A DNA stretch of 64,000 bases from Herminiimonas arsenitoxidans (GTDB lineage Bacteria; Pseudomonadota; Gammaproteobacteria; Burkholderiales; Burkholderiaceae_D): NCBI RefSeq assembly GCF_900130075.1, contig NZ_LT671418.1, forward strand, positions 2,108,001 through 2,172,000. The letters run 5' to 3'. The translations under genes were made by a program, and so were the position numbers. Every line of letters begins with the position of its first letter. Within the stretch, counting starts at the first letter, position 1. Shown here one piece after another: positions 29,636-39,351 of the stretch. The notes under the pieces are model-generated. The model was not told where the DNA came from. It was given only the letters and a program-made list of their open reading frames with translations, and ran no database searches.

Positions 29636-30550
29636 TTAGCTAGGCAATTGATCTGCTGCTTGGCCTAAACGCTGACCGGGATTGCTTTGTTCCAGCGCCA
29701 ACAACACGGCCGATTGATCGGCTTGTGGCGCACGCTGCAACACGCTTTGATAGTTTTCCGTCACCAGCTCTGTCACTGGCAAACGCAAACCAGCGTTAGC
29801 TGCTGCGATCAAGACGTTTTCCAGATCCTTGAACTGACTCTTGACCTGACCACCCGGCAAGAAGTTACGGTCCAACATACGCTGACCATGTACTTCCAGT
29901 ATCCGGCTTTCTGCAAAACCGCCACGTATCGCTGCACGCACTGCTGTTGGATCGGCCCCGCCGGCCTGCGCCAGCAACAAGGCTTCTGCCACGATATTCA
30001 AAGTGCCACCAACGATCAACTGATTGCACAGCTTGGCGATCTGACCACAACCGGCAGGACCGACCAGTGTTGGACGCCCCATCACGGTCAACACCGCTTC
30101 TGCATCAGCAAAGTCTTCCGCACTACCGCCTGCCATGATTGCCAGCGAACCAGCTTGTGCGCCAACCACGCCGCCGGAGACCGGCGCGTCGATAAAGCGC
30201 ACACCAGCCGCAGCCAATTTGGCATGCACGTCCTGCGCTTCGGATTGACGCGTCGAACTCATATCCACCACCAGCGCACCATGGCGCAAACCCGGCAACG
30301 CCGCGTCTATTACCTGCGCCACAATCGGGCCGGCTTCCAGCATCGTGATCACGATATCAGCGTCACGCACGGCATCTGCCACCTGCTCTGCCACTTTTGC
30401 ACCCAGCGGCGCGAGCTCATCCGCCTTGCTACGTGTGCGATTCCATGCAGTGACCTCATAAGCTGCCTGTAGCAATCGGGTTGCCATAGGTTTGCCCATC
30501 AGGCCTATGCCCAGAAAAGCGATGACCGGTTTTGATGCAGACTGATTCAA
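29636..30550 (-). CDS. NAD(P)-dependent 3-hydroxyisobutyrate dehydrogenase-family reductase
   Basis: A 304-residue beta-hydroxyacid dehydrogenase. The Rossmann motif FLGIGLMGKPMA at the N-terminus, the substrate motif DAPVSGGVVGAQAGSL and the catalytic Lys in CGQIAKLCNQL identify the family (tartronate semialdehyde reductase, hydroxyisobutyrate or 4-hydroxybutyrate dehydrogenase). I chose the TTG at 30550, which has AAGGAG 8 bases upstream. The longer ATG-started frame (to 30643) would run through the divergent gene's leader. It is divergent from the lactonase gene. Confidence 0.85.
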   Translation of the reverse strand: MNQSASKPVIAFLGIGLMGKPMATRLLQAAYEVTAWNRTRSKADELAPLGAKVAEQVADAVRDADIVITMLEAGPIVAQVIDAALPGLRHGALVVDMSSTRQSEAQDVHAKLAAAGVRFIDAPVSGGVVGAQAGSLAIMAGGSAEDFADAEAVLTVMGRPTLVGPAGCGQIAKLCNQLIVGGTLNIVAEALLLAQAGGADPTAVRAAIRGGFAESRILEVHGQRMLDRNFLPGGQVKSQFKDLENVLIAAANAGLRLPVTELVTENYQSVLQRAPQADQSAVLLALEQSNPGQRLGQAADQLPS

Positions 30551-30618
30551 TTCAAACTCCTTTATGCACAAGATTTTCACTGCATAATGGCGCATTCCCC
30601 CCACAAAAAGCAACTGCC

Positions 30619-31509
30619 ATGTCGATGCACGAAATCCAGCCACTTCTGACTACACGCATGCAATTGGGTGAGTGTCCGCTGTGGCATGCGCAGGAAGCGG
30701 CCTTGTACTGGATAGATATCGATGGATGCGCCGTGCATCGCCACCATCCAGTCAGCGACGCACATCAGCAGTGGGCTATGCCCTCTGAGCCGGGCTGTAT
30801 TGCGATTAACGCTGCCGGTGGCCTGCTCGTTGCCTTGCGCTCCGGCCTCGCATTACTGGACACCGCTAGCGGCAAACTGACAGTGATAGCCGATGCGCCT
30901 TACGATCCGAAGACCACTCGTTTCAATGATGGCCGTTGCGATGCCGCCGGTCGCCTGTGGGTAGGATCGATATACGAACCACGCGATCATCCGAATGCTC
31001 CATTGTTTTGTGTTGAACATGGCGCCATACGCGATAGCGGTAAGCGCGCGACAGTATCGAATGGCGTCGCCTTCAGTCCGGATAACAAAACCCTGTATCA
31101 CGCCGACACTACCTCGCATCGTATCTTCGCCTACGAATTCGATCTTGCTACCGGCAACATTGCAGGCAGCCGTTTGTTGAAACAATTCTCGACAGACAAA
31201 TTGAACAACTACGGTGGTCGTCCGGATGGTGCTACCGTCGATAGTGAAGGCGCTTATTGGTGCGCGATGTATGAAGGCGGAAAAATTCTGCGCTTGTCTC
31301 CAAACGGTGATGTACTGAATGAGATTGTAGTGCCTGCACGCTGCCCGACCATGATGGCATTTGGCGGTGATGATTTGCGCACGCTTTACATCACCACCGT
31401 CAGCAAGAATCGTCCGGCAGCCGAGTTGGAGCAATATCCTTTATCCGGTTGCGTGCTGACCATGCGCGTCGATGTGCCCGGCCTTCCTGAACACGCCTAT
31501 CTCGTTTAA
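30619..31509 (+). CDS. SMP-30/gluconolactonase family lactonase
   Basis: A 296-residue six-bladed beta-propeller lactonase. Metal ligands of the family are visible: Glu in LGECPLW, Asn in [16 protein letters not shown], Asn in SNGVAFSPD and Asp in [13 protein letters not shown]. The open frame reaches 30532, but ATG 30619 gives the standard start [10 protein letters not shown]. Members open sugar lactones (for example gluconolactone or arabinonolactone). It is followed at 17 bases by glpK and is divergent from the reductase gene. Confidence 0.87.
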   Translation: MSMHEIQPLLTTRMQLGECPLWHAQEAALYWIDIDGCAVHRHHPVSDAHQQWAMPSEPGCIAINAAGGLLVALRSGLALLDTASGKLTVIADAPYDPKTTRFNDGRCDAAGRLWVGSIYEPRDHPNAPLFCVEHGAIRDSGKRATVSNGVAFSPDNKTLYHADTTSHRIFAYEFDLATGNIAGSRLLKQFSTDKLNNYGGRPDGATVDSEGAYWCAMYEGGKILRLSPNGDVLNEIVVPARCPTMMAFGGDDLRTLYITTVSKNRPAAELEQYPLSGCVLTMRVDVPGLPEHAYLV

Positions 31510-31526
31510 ATCTACTCCAGCCCACG

Positions 31527-33023
31527 ATGAGCAAATTCATACTCGCGATCGATCAAGGCACGACCAGTTCACGTGCGATTCTGTTTAATCACGACGGACA
31601 AATACACGGTGTCGCGCAGCAAGAATACCCTCAGATATATCCTGAACCCGGCTGGATAGAACACGATGCAAATGCGATCTGGAATACCCAGCTCACCGTC
31701 GCACAACAAGTATTAAAAGAACAGCAGGTCAACGCATCCGATGTTGCTGCCATCGGTATCACCAACCAGCGTGAAACCACCGTCATCTGGGATCGCAAGA
31801 CCGGTGTACCGATCGCCAATGCCATCGTGTGGCAAGACAGACGCACTGCAGCCTTCTGCGATCAATTGCGCGCAGAAGGTAAAACCGAATTATTCCAGCA
31901 AAAAACTGGGTTGCTGCTCGACTCATATTTTTCCGGCACCAAGGTTAAATGGCTGCTCGATCACACGCCGGGAGCACGTACCAAAGCCGAACGCGGAGAA
32001 CTCGCATTCGGCACCATCGATAGCTGGTTGATCTTCAAGCTGTCCGGTGAACACATGACAGACAGCAGCAATGCCTCACGCACCTTGCTGTTCAACATCC
32101 ACACCAAGCAATGGGATGATGAATTACTCGCCATACTGGATATTCCACGTGCGCTATTGCCGACCGTGGTCGCCAGCAGCGGCGTTACCAGCCATACTCA
32201 CGCGGAACTATTCGGCAGCCCGATTCCGATTGCCGGCATCGCAGGCGATCAACAAGCCGCCACCTTTGGCCAAGCCTGTCACAAACCCGGCATGGCCAAG
32301 AATACCTATGGTACCGGCTGCTTCATGCTGCTCAACACCGGTGAGCAAGCCATTACATCGCACAATAATTTATTAACAACCATCGGCTGGACTTTAGGTG
32401 CAGGCGCGGCTGCGCGCACCGATTACATGCTCGAAGGCGGTGTCTTCATGGGCGGTGCCATCGTGCAATGGCTGCGCGATGGTTTGGGTATCATCCAAAA
32501 ATCTTCCGACGTCGAAGCGCTGGCGAGAAGTGTGCCGGATAACGGCGGCGTGGTATTCGTACCGGCCTTCAGCGGCCTCGGCGCACCGTATTGGGATTCC
32601 TACGCACGCGGCACCATCATCGGCATGACACGTGGCAGCAACAAGGCACACATTGCTCGTGCTGCGCTGGAAAGCATCGCGTATCAAAGCGTCGATCTGC
32701 TGGATGCAATGAAAAAAGATGCCCAACTTACGCTACAGGAATTACGTGTGGATGGTGGTGCAGCAGGTAACGACTTGTTGATGCAGTTTCAGGCAGATAT
32801 TCTCGATGTGCCCGTCATCCGTCCCGTCATTACGGAAACCACTGCATTGGGCGCGGCCTACCTTGCCGGACTTGGTGTGTCGTTCTGGGAATCGAAAGAA
32901 GAGATTGCAGCGCAGTGGAAAATGGAAAAGCGTTTTGATCCGAACATGACGGCCGATGAGCGCGCGCAACGCTTGCACACTTGGCATCGTGCGGTAGAGC
33001 GATCACAGGCTTGGGAAAATTAA
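31527..33023 (+). CDS. glpK: Glycerol kinase
   Basis: A 498-residue FGGY kinase that phosphorylates glycerol to glycerol-3-phosphate. The N-terminal ATP motif [14 protein letters not shown], the glycerol-site motif [22 protein letters not shown] and the C-terminal ATPase motif [21 protein letters not shown] are classical. Length fits GlpK. No glpF or glpD is nearby; the lactonase gene 17 bases upstream may share its transcript. Confidence 0.95.
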   Translation: MSKFILAIDQGTTSSRAILFNHDGQIHGVAQQEYPQIYPEPGWIEHDANAIWNTQLTVAQQVLKEQQVNASDVAAIGITNQRETTVIWDRKTGVPIANAIVWQDRRTAAFCDQLRAEGKTELFQQKTGLLLDSYFSGTKVKWLLDHTPGARTKAERGELAFGTIDSWLIFKLSGEHMTDSSNASRTLLFNIHTKQWDDELLAILDIPRALLPTVVASSGVTSHTHAELFGSPIPIAGIAGDQQAATFGQACHKPGMAKNTYGTGCFMLLNTGEQAITSHNNLLTTIGWTLGAGAAARTDYMLEGGVFMGGAIVQWLRDGLGIIQKSSDVEALARSVPDNGGVVFVPAFSGLGAPYWDSYARGTIIGMTRGSNKAHIARAALESIAYQSVDLLDAMKKDAQLTLQELRVDGGAAGNDLLMQFQADILDVPVIRPVITETTALGAAYLAGLGVSFWESKEEIAAQWKMEKRFDPNMTADERAQRLHTWHRAVERSQAWEN

Positions 33024-33701
33024 GCTGCGTTTTCGATCTTGACCGAGATAGATTCCACATATTGGCTAATCGATGTCATACCTCTACAAACCCGTTTAAC
33101 ACTGCAAGAACATAAAAAAACCCGCGGCCTTGCGGCGCGGGTTAAATCCAATCTTGAGAGATATCGGACAATGACAAGTTGAATCCTAGCCTCTCCTTCT
33201 CATACATCCAACGAAGCAATTCATGCTTATAAATTCGGGATGTGCATATCAAACTTCAGATATGCATATTCGGACAAATTCGTTGCCAAGCACTGGCAAG
33301 AATTTCTATGATTAGCATCACTGCATAGCAATAGATAGTTGCAAATAAGGAATGAAATTTATCAAGCACTCATTTCTGAACAGTGCACTTCGATTGCAGA
33401 GAAACATTGCGCGTCTCCTATACGATAAATTTTAACGATGCTTTCATCACTGTTTTAAGTGCATATTTTTTAGGCACTTAGAGCTGCATGCAGATATCAA
33501 ATATCTTTAACGTTTAGCGGAATATGCAAACAATTTTTAATTGGTTCTTATATGAAATTCGGATTGTTATGCTAAATAAATTGGCATCGTGTCGCCGTAT
33601 AAATACACGGAATACATAAACATTCGAATGAATAAACTTTGCCCTCTTTTGCAACACATACGCAAGGCAGTAGCAATCAGTATCAACGGAGAAACAGCTT
33701 C
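33024..33701. other. Intergenic region between glpK and cysB-like gene
   Basis: About 680 bases with no convincing reading frame. One hairpin (AACCCGCG / CGCGGGTT near 33119-33142) follows an A-run, so it would terminate minus-strand transcripts better than glpK. The right 400 bases are strongly AT-rich with many ATGCATATT-like words and probably carry the promoter and operator of the LysR-type gene. Confidence 0.5.
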
Positions 33702-34616
33702 ATGAATTTTCAGCAATTACGATTTGTACGCGAAGCAATACGGAACAATCTCAATCTAACCGAGGTTGCGGCGGTGCTATACACATCGCAATCCGGCGTG
33801 AGCAAACAGATCAAGGATCTGGAAGACGAACTAGGCATAGATCTCTTCGTCCGCTCAGGCAAGCGACTGACATCCGTCACGCGCGCAGGGGACGGGGCGG
33901 TAGAGATCGTCAAACGCATCCTGCTGGAAACTGAAAATCTGCGACGTTATGCTAGCCAATATTCAGGCTTCGATACCGGCCAATTGATCATCGCTGCTAC
34001 CCACACACAAGCGCGCTACACACTGCCCAAAGTTGTTGAGCAATTCAATAATGAATTCCCCAAAGTAAAACTGGAGCTACATCAAGGCACACCGAACCAA
34101 GTCGCCGCCATGATCAGCAATGGCGAAGCAGATATCGGCATCGCCAGCGAAGTACTCGACCAATCACCAGACCTCATCTCTTATCCATGCTTCTCGTGGA
34201 ATCACCAAGTCATCGTTCCGATAGATCATCCTTTAGTGAAAAAATCGCCAGTCACACTGGAAGATATCGCGCAATATCCACTGATCACTTACAACCCACA
34301 ATTTACCGGACGTAAATGCGTTGATGCCGCATTCAGTCAGGCAGGCTTGATACCTGACTTTCGTCTAACGGCAATGGATGCTGATGTCATCAAGACCTAT
34401 GTAGAACGGGGCCTGGGCGTCGGCATCGTGGCCGAAATGGCTTTGGATGGCATAGAGAAAAACGGCTTGACGGTACTAGAGACCGAAGGCACGTTGTTCG
34501 GCTCATGCACGACCCTGGTGGCTGTCAGGAACGGTACTTTTTTACCTTCGTTCGCTTATCGCTTCCTTGAAACATTTGCGCCGAATCTACGACTGGAAGA
34601 TTTGAAGAGTGCCTAA
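33702..34616 (+). CDS. CysB-like LysR regulator of sulfur metabolism
   Basis: A 304-residue LysR-type regulator of the CysB/Cbl group. The helix-turn-helix is NLTEVAAVLYTSQSGVSKQIKDLEDELG, and the start MNFQQLRFVREAIRNN is typical of CysB. The effector domain (GQLIIAATHTQARYTLP) has the conserved TTHTQARY pattern of CysB that binds acetylserine or sulfate. The frame opens at 33639, but ATG 33702 is the family start. Neighbours downstream are sulfur-transport genes, so control of those is likely; this is inference. Confidence 0.88.
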   Translation: MNFQQLRFVREAIRNNLNLTEVAAVLYTSQSGVSKQIKDLEDELGIDLFVRSGKRLTSVTRAGDGAVEIVKRILLETENLRRYASQYSGFDTGQLIIAATHTQARYTLPKVVEQFNNEFPKVKLELHQGTPNQVAAMISNGEADIGIASEVLDQSPDLISYPCFSWNHQVIVPIDHPLVKKSPVTLEDIAQYPLITYNPQFTGRKCVDAAFSQAGLIPDFRLTAMDADVIKTYVERGLGVGIVAEMALDGIEKNGLTVLETEGTLFGSCTTLVAVRNGTFLPSFAYRFLETFAPNLRLEDLKSA

Positions 34617-34908
34617 TTTTTGCAGACAATATTTTCTATCTGCACATTCTTGATAACGAAAGTTGCGATTACTTATTCCAATGTCTACTTAGCTATCCAC
34701 GATTGAAGTGGAATGCTAAGCACATAAATTCCGCATAAGTAAGCACGAAATCGTTCTAAGAATTCGATATTTCGGCACTTATACTTTCCTTCTGGAAATC
34801 GCATCAGTCACACGCTCTATCCTGCATTTCAATCACATTCCGATTTGCACAAGCGTCGCATTTGCGCTGCCTTCTGACGTATATCAACCCTGTTAATAGA
34901 AGTCCATC

Positions 34909-35706
34909 ATGCATGTATCACCTGTGCATGCCAATGCCTCTGCGTTGGCATTTTTAAACATTACTCATAGCTACGGGAAACCGGGGCAACAATCGCTGCA
35001 AGCGTTGAACGAGATCAATATTGAACTCAAAGCCGGCGAAATTGTGGCGATTGTCGGTCCATCCGGTTGCGGCAAAACGACCTTATTGCGTCTTGCTGCG
35101 GGATTAATCACGCCGACTGGCGGCAGTATCAGTGTGCATGGTCAGCCGGTAGATAAACCGCGTGCTGACGTATCAATGATTTTTCAGGATGCGGTGATGT
35201 TGCCGTGGTTTACCGTTATCGAGAACGTCACGCTACCGTTGCGCATACGCGGCGAGGATATGGTCGCAGCACGCGCCGAGGCCTTGACGCTGCTGCAAAG
35301 AGTTGGGCTCGGTGATTTTGCCGACGCTTTCCCGAAAGAGCTATCCGGCGGTATGCGCCAACGTGCGGCGATCGTGCGTGCACTCATTACCAAACCCAAG
35401 CTCTTACTCATGGATGAGCCCTTCGGTGCGCTCGACGCATTGACGCGTGAACAGATGAACCTGACGCTGGCACATATTGCGGAAGAAAGCGGTGCGACGG
35501 TATTGCTGATTACGCACAGTATTTCAGAAGCTGTTTTCCTAGCGGACCGTGTCATCGTGATGACGGCACGTCCCGCACGCATTGCCGACGATATCGCAGT
35601 GCCGCTGGCACGCCCGCGTGCACGCGAAACGTTAAAGGAACCGGTATTCCAGGCTTTGATTGAAGAAGTACGCGGCTATTTCTATCAGGAGACCGAGCAT
35701 GTCTAA
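34909..35706 (+). CDS. ABC importer ATP-binding protein, sulfonate/nitrate/taurine type
   Basis: A 265-residue ATPase of the SsuB/TauB/NrtD class. Walker A GPSGCGKTT, Q-loop MIFQDAVMLPW, signature LSGGMRQRAAIVRAL, Walker B LLMDEPFGALDALTREQ and H-loop LLITHSISEA are intact. Its stop overlaps the permease start by 8 bases. The CysB-like regulator upstream suggests an organosulfur substrate. Confidence 0.88.
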   Translation: MHVSPVHANASALAFLNITHSYGKPGQQSLQALNEINIELKAGEIVAIVGPSGCGKTTLLRLAAGLITPTGGSISVHGQPVDKPRADVSMIFQDAVMLPWFTVIENVTLPLRIRGEDMVAARAEALTLLQRVGLGDFADAFPKELSGGMRQRAAIVRALITKPKLLLMDEPFGALDALTREQMNLTLAHIAEESGATVLLITHSISEAVFLADRVIVMTARPARIADDIAVPLARPRARETLKEPVFQALIEEVRGYFYQETEHV

Positions 35707-36487
35707 ACCTTCTCTCCCCTTCCTCGGTGATCGCACCGCTGGTGCACTGCTAGTAATCGGCTTGCTGCTACTCGTCGAAGTTATCCTGCGCTTCTCGCCG
35801 GTATCGCCACTCGTACTGGCACCACCAAGCCAGATCGCTATCGCTTTCTGGAATGGCCTGACACAAGGTATGTTCGGTCCGCACTTGCAGGTAACACTGA
35901 CCGAGATGCTGACAGGCTTTGCCATAGGCTCCTTGTTCGGTCTGATCAGCGGCGTGTTGATTACAGAGTTCGGTCGCCTCGGTCGCCTGCTCTATCCCTA
36001 CCTGATTGCCATTCAGTCGCTGCCGAAAGTTGCGGTCGCGCCCTTGCTCATCATTTGGCTCGGTTACGGACTGTCTTCAAAAATTGTGCTGGTTGCGCTG
36101 ATCACCTTCTTCCCGGTATTGATCAACACCATGGCAGGCTTGTCAGTGGTTGACCAACTACGTCTGGATCTGATGGCAACGCTGAATGCCAGCCGCTGGC
36201 AAACCTTTATATACGTGCGACTGCCATCAGCGGCCACGCATATCTTCGCCGGCCTCGGCGTGGCTATCGTGCTGGCACTGACCGGTGCCGTAGTCGCCGA
36301 ATTCGTCGGCGCACAGAAAGGCTTGGGCGTACTGCTATTACAAGCGCAAGCAAACCTGGATACGGCCGGCATGTTTGCCATCCTCATCATTCTGGCGGCG
36401 ATAGGACTGGGGTGCAATCTCGCCATTCGCCTGCTTGAACACAAATTGTTGTACTGGATAGACCACCATAACCAAAAGGGAATTTGA
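35699..36487 (+). CDS. ABC importer permease, sulfonate/nitrate/taurine type
   Basis: A 262-residue permease of the SsuC/TauC class with about six helices and an EAA-type loop (RLDLMATLNASRWQTFIYVRLPSA). The frame extends upstream to 35660, but ATG 35699 starts MSKPSLPFLG and sits inside the overlapping end of the ATPase gene. It is followed by a one-base gap to the binding-protein gene. Confidence 0.87.
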   Translation: MSKPSLPFLGDRTAGALLVIGLLLLVEVILRFSPVSPLVLAPPSQIAIAFWNGLTQGMFGPHLQVTLTEMLTGFAIGSLFGLISGVLITEFGRLGRLLYPYLIAIQSLPKVAVAPLLIIWLGYGLSSKIVLVALITFFPVLINTMAGLSVVDQLRLDLMATLNASRWQTFIYVRLPSAATHIFAGLGVAIVLALTGAVVAEFVGAQKGLGVLLLQAQANLDTAGMFAILIILAAIGLGCNLAIRLLEHKLLYWIDHHNQKGI

Positions 36488-36488
36488 A

Positions 36489-37559
36489 ATGAAATCAACC
36501 ATCCTCACGGCCGTCGTGGCCGCATCAGCTGCTGCAGCATTCAGCGGCAATGCCATCGCACAAAACAAACCACTGAAGAAGATCACAGTATTGCAACCGG
36601 TCTCTGCGCCCGATGTACGTTTCGCGCCATGGGCTGCCGCCATTGAAAATGGCTGGTTTGCCGAAGAAGGACTGGATCCGGAAGTACTCACCGCCAAGGG
36701 TTCCATTGCCGTGGTACAGCAAGTAGTCAGCGGCAATGTGCAATACGGTTTGCCAGCACCTGAATCGGCCGCGGTAGGTCGCGCCAAAGGTGCACCACTG
36801 GTGCACTTCTATAGCATCACGACGCGCAACCCATTCCCGCTCGCAGTATTGAAAGATGGTCCGATCAAAAAACTGAGCGACCTGAAAGGTACTCAGATCG
36901 GCGTGTTTTCGATGACCGCGACCCAGTTCTATACGACGCAGGCCATCCTTGATGCGGAAAACTACAAGCTCAACCGTGATTACACCCTGCTGGATGTCGG
37001 CATTGGTGCGGGGGCCTTGCGCGCGCTGGAAACCGGTACCGTATCAGCTCTATCTATCAATGCACTGAGCTATGCCGGCTTTGAAAACCGTGGCGTGAAG
37101 CTGAACTACCTGACTTCGCCTGTAGTGGAGGACATCCTCGCCTGGGGCTTATTGACAACGGAAAGCTATCTCAAAGCCAATCGTGCTGAAGCAGTCGGAC
37201 TGGCGCGTGCGCTGACCAAAGGCCGCATCTTCTGCGAACAAAATACTGAAGCCTGTATCCGTCTGTACTTCAAACATTACCCCGCAGCACGCACAGCAGG
37301 TATCCCGGAAGCACAAGCGATTGCAGAGAACCAGCGCGTGCTGAAAGTATTCCAAGATTACTCACCGAAACCTAGCAGCGGTCGTTGGGGTGAATACACC
37401 AAACAAGGTTGGGAAGGCATCGTCCGTTACATGACGACTACCGGACAAATTACCACACCGGTCGACCCTGCCTCTCTGTATACGAATAACTTGATCAAAG
37501 ACATCAACAACTTTGATCCAACTGTTGCCGTCAATGCTGCAAAGAAAGCAACGCGTTAA
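36489..37559 (+). CDS. ABC importer periplasmic binding protein, SsuA/TauA-like
   Basis: A 356-residue secreted protein. The signal peptide ends near residue 24 (GNAIAQNKP). The NMT1/SsuA-type fold is seen in APWAAAIENGWFAEEGLDPEV and KKLSDLKGTQIGVFS. Together with the two genes upstream this is a complete importer. The substrate is probably a sulfonate, thiocarboxylate or related organosulfur, by position between sulfur genes; nitrate or pyrimidine substrates remain possible. Confidence 0.83.
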   Translation: MKSTILTAVVAASAAAAFSGNAIAQNKPLKKITVLQPVSAPDVRFAPWAAAIENGWFAEEGLDPEVLTAKGSIAVVQQVVSGNVQYGLPAPESAAVGRAKGAPLVHFYSITTRNPFPLAVLKDGPIKKLSDLKGTQIGVFSMTATQFYTTQAILDAENYKLNRDYTLLDVGIGAGALRALETGTVSALSINALSYAGFENRGVKLNYLTSPVVEDILAWGLLTTESYLKANRAEAVGLARALTKGRIFCEQNTEACIRLYFKHYPAARTAGIPEAQAIAENQRVLKVFQDYSPKPSSGRWGEYTKQGWEGIVRYMTTTGQITTPVDPASLYTNNLIKDINNFDPTVAVNAAKKATR

Positions 37560-37589
37560 TCGCGTCACCTATTAATAAGGAAATTACGT

Positions 37590-38219
37590 ATGTCACGTAC
37601 TGTTAAATTTTATTTTGCACTAACCAGCACCTGGGCATATGTCGGTTATCCGGCATTTGCTGAACTGGCCAAACGTCAGCAACTCAAAGTAGAGTATCGC
37701 CCCCTTCCTTTGCACGACTTGTTCGCTGCGACCGGTGGTTTACCGCTTGCACAAAGAAGTGTCACGCGCCAAAATTATCGAGTACAAGAGCTGCAGCGCT
37801 GGCGTGAGAAACGCAAGCTCAATTTTAATTTATATCCAAAACATTGGCCCTTGAAGAATGGACTCGCAGATCGCATCGTGCTGGCGGCCTTGGACAGCGG
37901 CGCCGATATCCATCCATTGCTGCTGGAATGCTTCACCGCTATCTGGGAACGTGAAGAGGATTTATCTGATGCCAACACCCTCGTAGCATTGGCGGATAAA
38001 GCTGGATTCAATGGCGCGGATTTGCTGCAGAAAGCAGCAGCCCCTGCAATTGAAGAACGCTATCAGGCTAATCTACAAGAAGCGATAGATCATGGCGCCT
38101 ATGGCTCACCATCTTTCATCCTGGATGGTGAACTCTTCTGGGGACAAGATCGATTGCCAGAGCTTGAGCATGCTCTAACATCTGGTCGCACTGCCTTTGG
38201 CATACCGCAACGACCATGA
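37590..38219 (+). CDS. 2-hydroxychromene-2-carboxylate isomerase-like (DsbA-fold)
   Basis: A 209-residue thioredoxin/kappa-GST-fold protein of the HCCA isomerase group. The start VKFYFALTSTWAYVGYPAF holds the Ser that replaces the thioredoxin Cys in this family, and the conserved tail GSPSFILDGELFWGQDRLPELE is diagnostic. Family members are glutathione-dependent isomerases in aromatic degradation. Here it sits between organosulfur importer and sulfurtransferase genes, so glutathione-linked sulfur chemistry is a plausible alternative. It is followed by an intrinsic terminator. Confidence 0.82.
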   Translation: MSRTVKFYFALTSTWAYVGYPAFAELAKRQQLKVEYRPLPLHDLFAATGGLPLAQRSVTRQNYRVQELQRWREKRKLNFNLYPKHWPLKNGLADRIVLAALDSGADIHPLLLECFTAIWEREEDLSDANTLVALADKAGFNGADLLQKAAAPAIEERYQANLQEAIDHGAYGSPSFILDGELFWGQDRLPELEHALTSGRTAFGIPQRP

Positions 38220-38250
38220 TGCTCTGGTCGTAGACAGCATAAATACAGGA

Positions 38251-38271
38251 AGCCGCGTAAGCGGCTTTTTT
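38251..38271 (+). terminator. Intrinsic terminator of the ABC importer/isomerase unit
   Basis: AGCCGC / GCGGCT stem with a GTAA tetraloop followed by TTTTTT, 32 bases after the isomerase stop. Confidence 0.9.
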
Positions 38272-38436
38272 ATTCAGTTTATGGCTTGTTGATTTACTTT
38301 TTGATGTTTCCTTATCTCTACCTACTCCACATGCATTTTCTGAATATCGATATTGAAAATGCTTCGTTGTTCATCAGCAATCTCTTCGGTAATGTGATCG
38401 CGTAACGATTTCTTAACAACCGGAGGAGAACTAAAC

Positions 38437-39351
38437 ATGAAAATCATCAAGTCCCTGCTGATTGCAGGCAGCCTGTTTCTGGGTGCAGCACATGCTGCGC
38501 CGAGTGACTTCCTCGTCAGCACCGACTGGCTGGAAAAGAACATCAGCAATCCGAAATTGCGTCTGATTGAAGTCAGCGTGAATCCTGGTGTATTTGAACG
38601 TGCGCATATACCTGGCGCGGTAAATTTTGAATGGCATACCGATCTGGTCGATACAGTACGTCGCGATATCGCCACTCAGCAAAACTTCGAAAAGCTGCTG
38701 CGTAATGCTGGCATCAACAATGACAGCACCGTCGTACTCTACGGCGACACCAACAACTGGTTCGCAGCATGGGGCGCATGGGTATTCGATATCTATGGCA
38801 TCAAGAACGTCAAACTGCTGGATGGCGGTCGCAAAAAATGGGAAACAGAAAATCGCCCACTGGTTGCTGTGACCAAATTACCGGCAGCTGGCAATATCAA
38901 AGTCAGCGCAGCCAATCCTGCATTGCGCGCACGTTTGAGCGACGTCGTTGCAGCAGCAGAAAAGAAAAGCAATGTGGCATTAGTCGACATTCGCTCGCCT
39001 GATGAATACAGTGGGAAAATCTTCGCACCAGCCGGCGTACAAGAGCTGGCTATCCGTGCAGGCCACATTCCTGGTGCAGCCAACGTACCTTGGGGTCAAG
39101 CTGTTGCAGCGGATGGCACTTTCAAATCGGTGGATGAACTGAAAAAAATCTATGCTGCAGCCGGCATCGATGGCAGCAAACCAGTCATCACTTACTGCCG
39201 TATCGGCGAGCGCTCCAGCCACACTTGGTTCGCACTGACAAAATTGCTGGGCTATGACGTCCGCAACTACGATGGTTCGTGGACAGAATACGGCAACGCA
39301 GTTGGCGTGCCGGTGACGAATCTGGCTGGCACAGTATGGGGTGGAAAATAA
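38437..39351 (+). CDS. Periplasmic sulfurtransferase (two rhodanese domains)
   Basis: A 304-residue protein with a signal peptide (cleavage near AHAAPSDFLVS). Two rhodanese domains are visible; the C-terminal one has the catalytic Cys in VITYCRIGERSSHTWFAL (CRIGERS loop). The N-terminal domain is inactive-like, with FERAHIPGAVNFEW. Members transfer sulfane sulfur from thiosulfate or mercaptopyruvate. It abuts the YeeE-type transporter gene directly, which fits a role in external thiosulfate handling. A GGAGGA site precedes the start. Confidence 0.88.
   Translation: MKIIKSLLIAGSLFLGAAHAAPSDFLVSTDWLEKNISNPKLRLIEVSVNPGVFERAHIPGAVNFEWHTDLVDTVRRDIATQQNFEKLLRNAGINNDSTVVLYGDTNNWFAAWGAWVFDIYGIKNVKLLDGGRKKWETENRPLVAVTKLPAAGNIKVSAANPALRARLSDVVAAAEKKSNVALVDIRSPDEYSGKIFAPAGVQELAIRAGHIPGAANVPWGQAVAADGTFKSVDELKKIYAAAGIDGSKPVITYCRIGERSSHTWFALTKLLGYDVRNYDGSWTEYGNAVGVPVTNLAGTVWGGK

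Noticed and set aside
33119..33142. Intrinsic terminator of glpK
   Set aside because: The hairpin is followed by TTAAATCC rather than a T-run on the glpK strand; the A-run is on the wrong side. Left as an uncertain hairpin in the gap entry.
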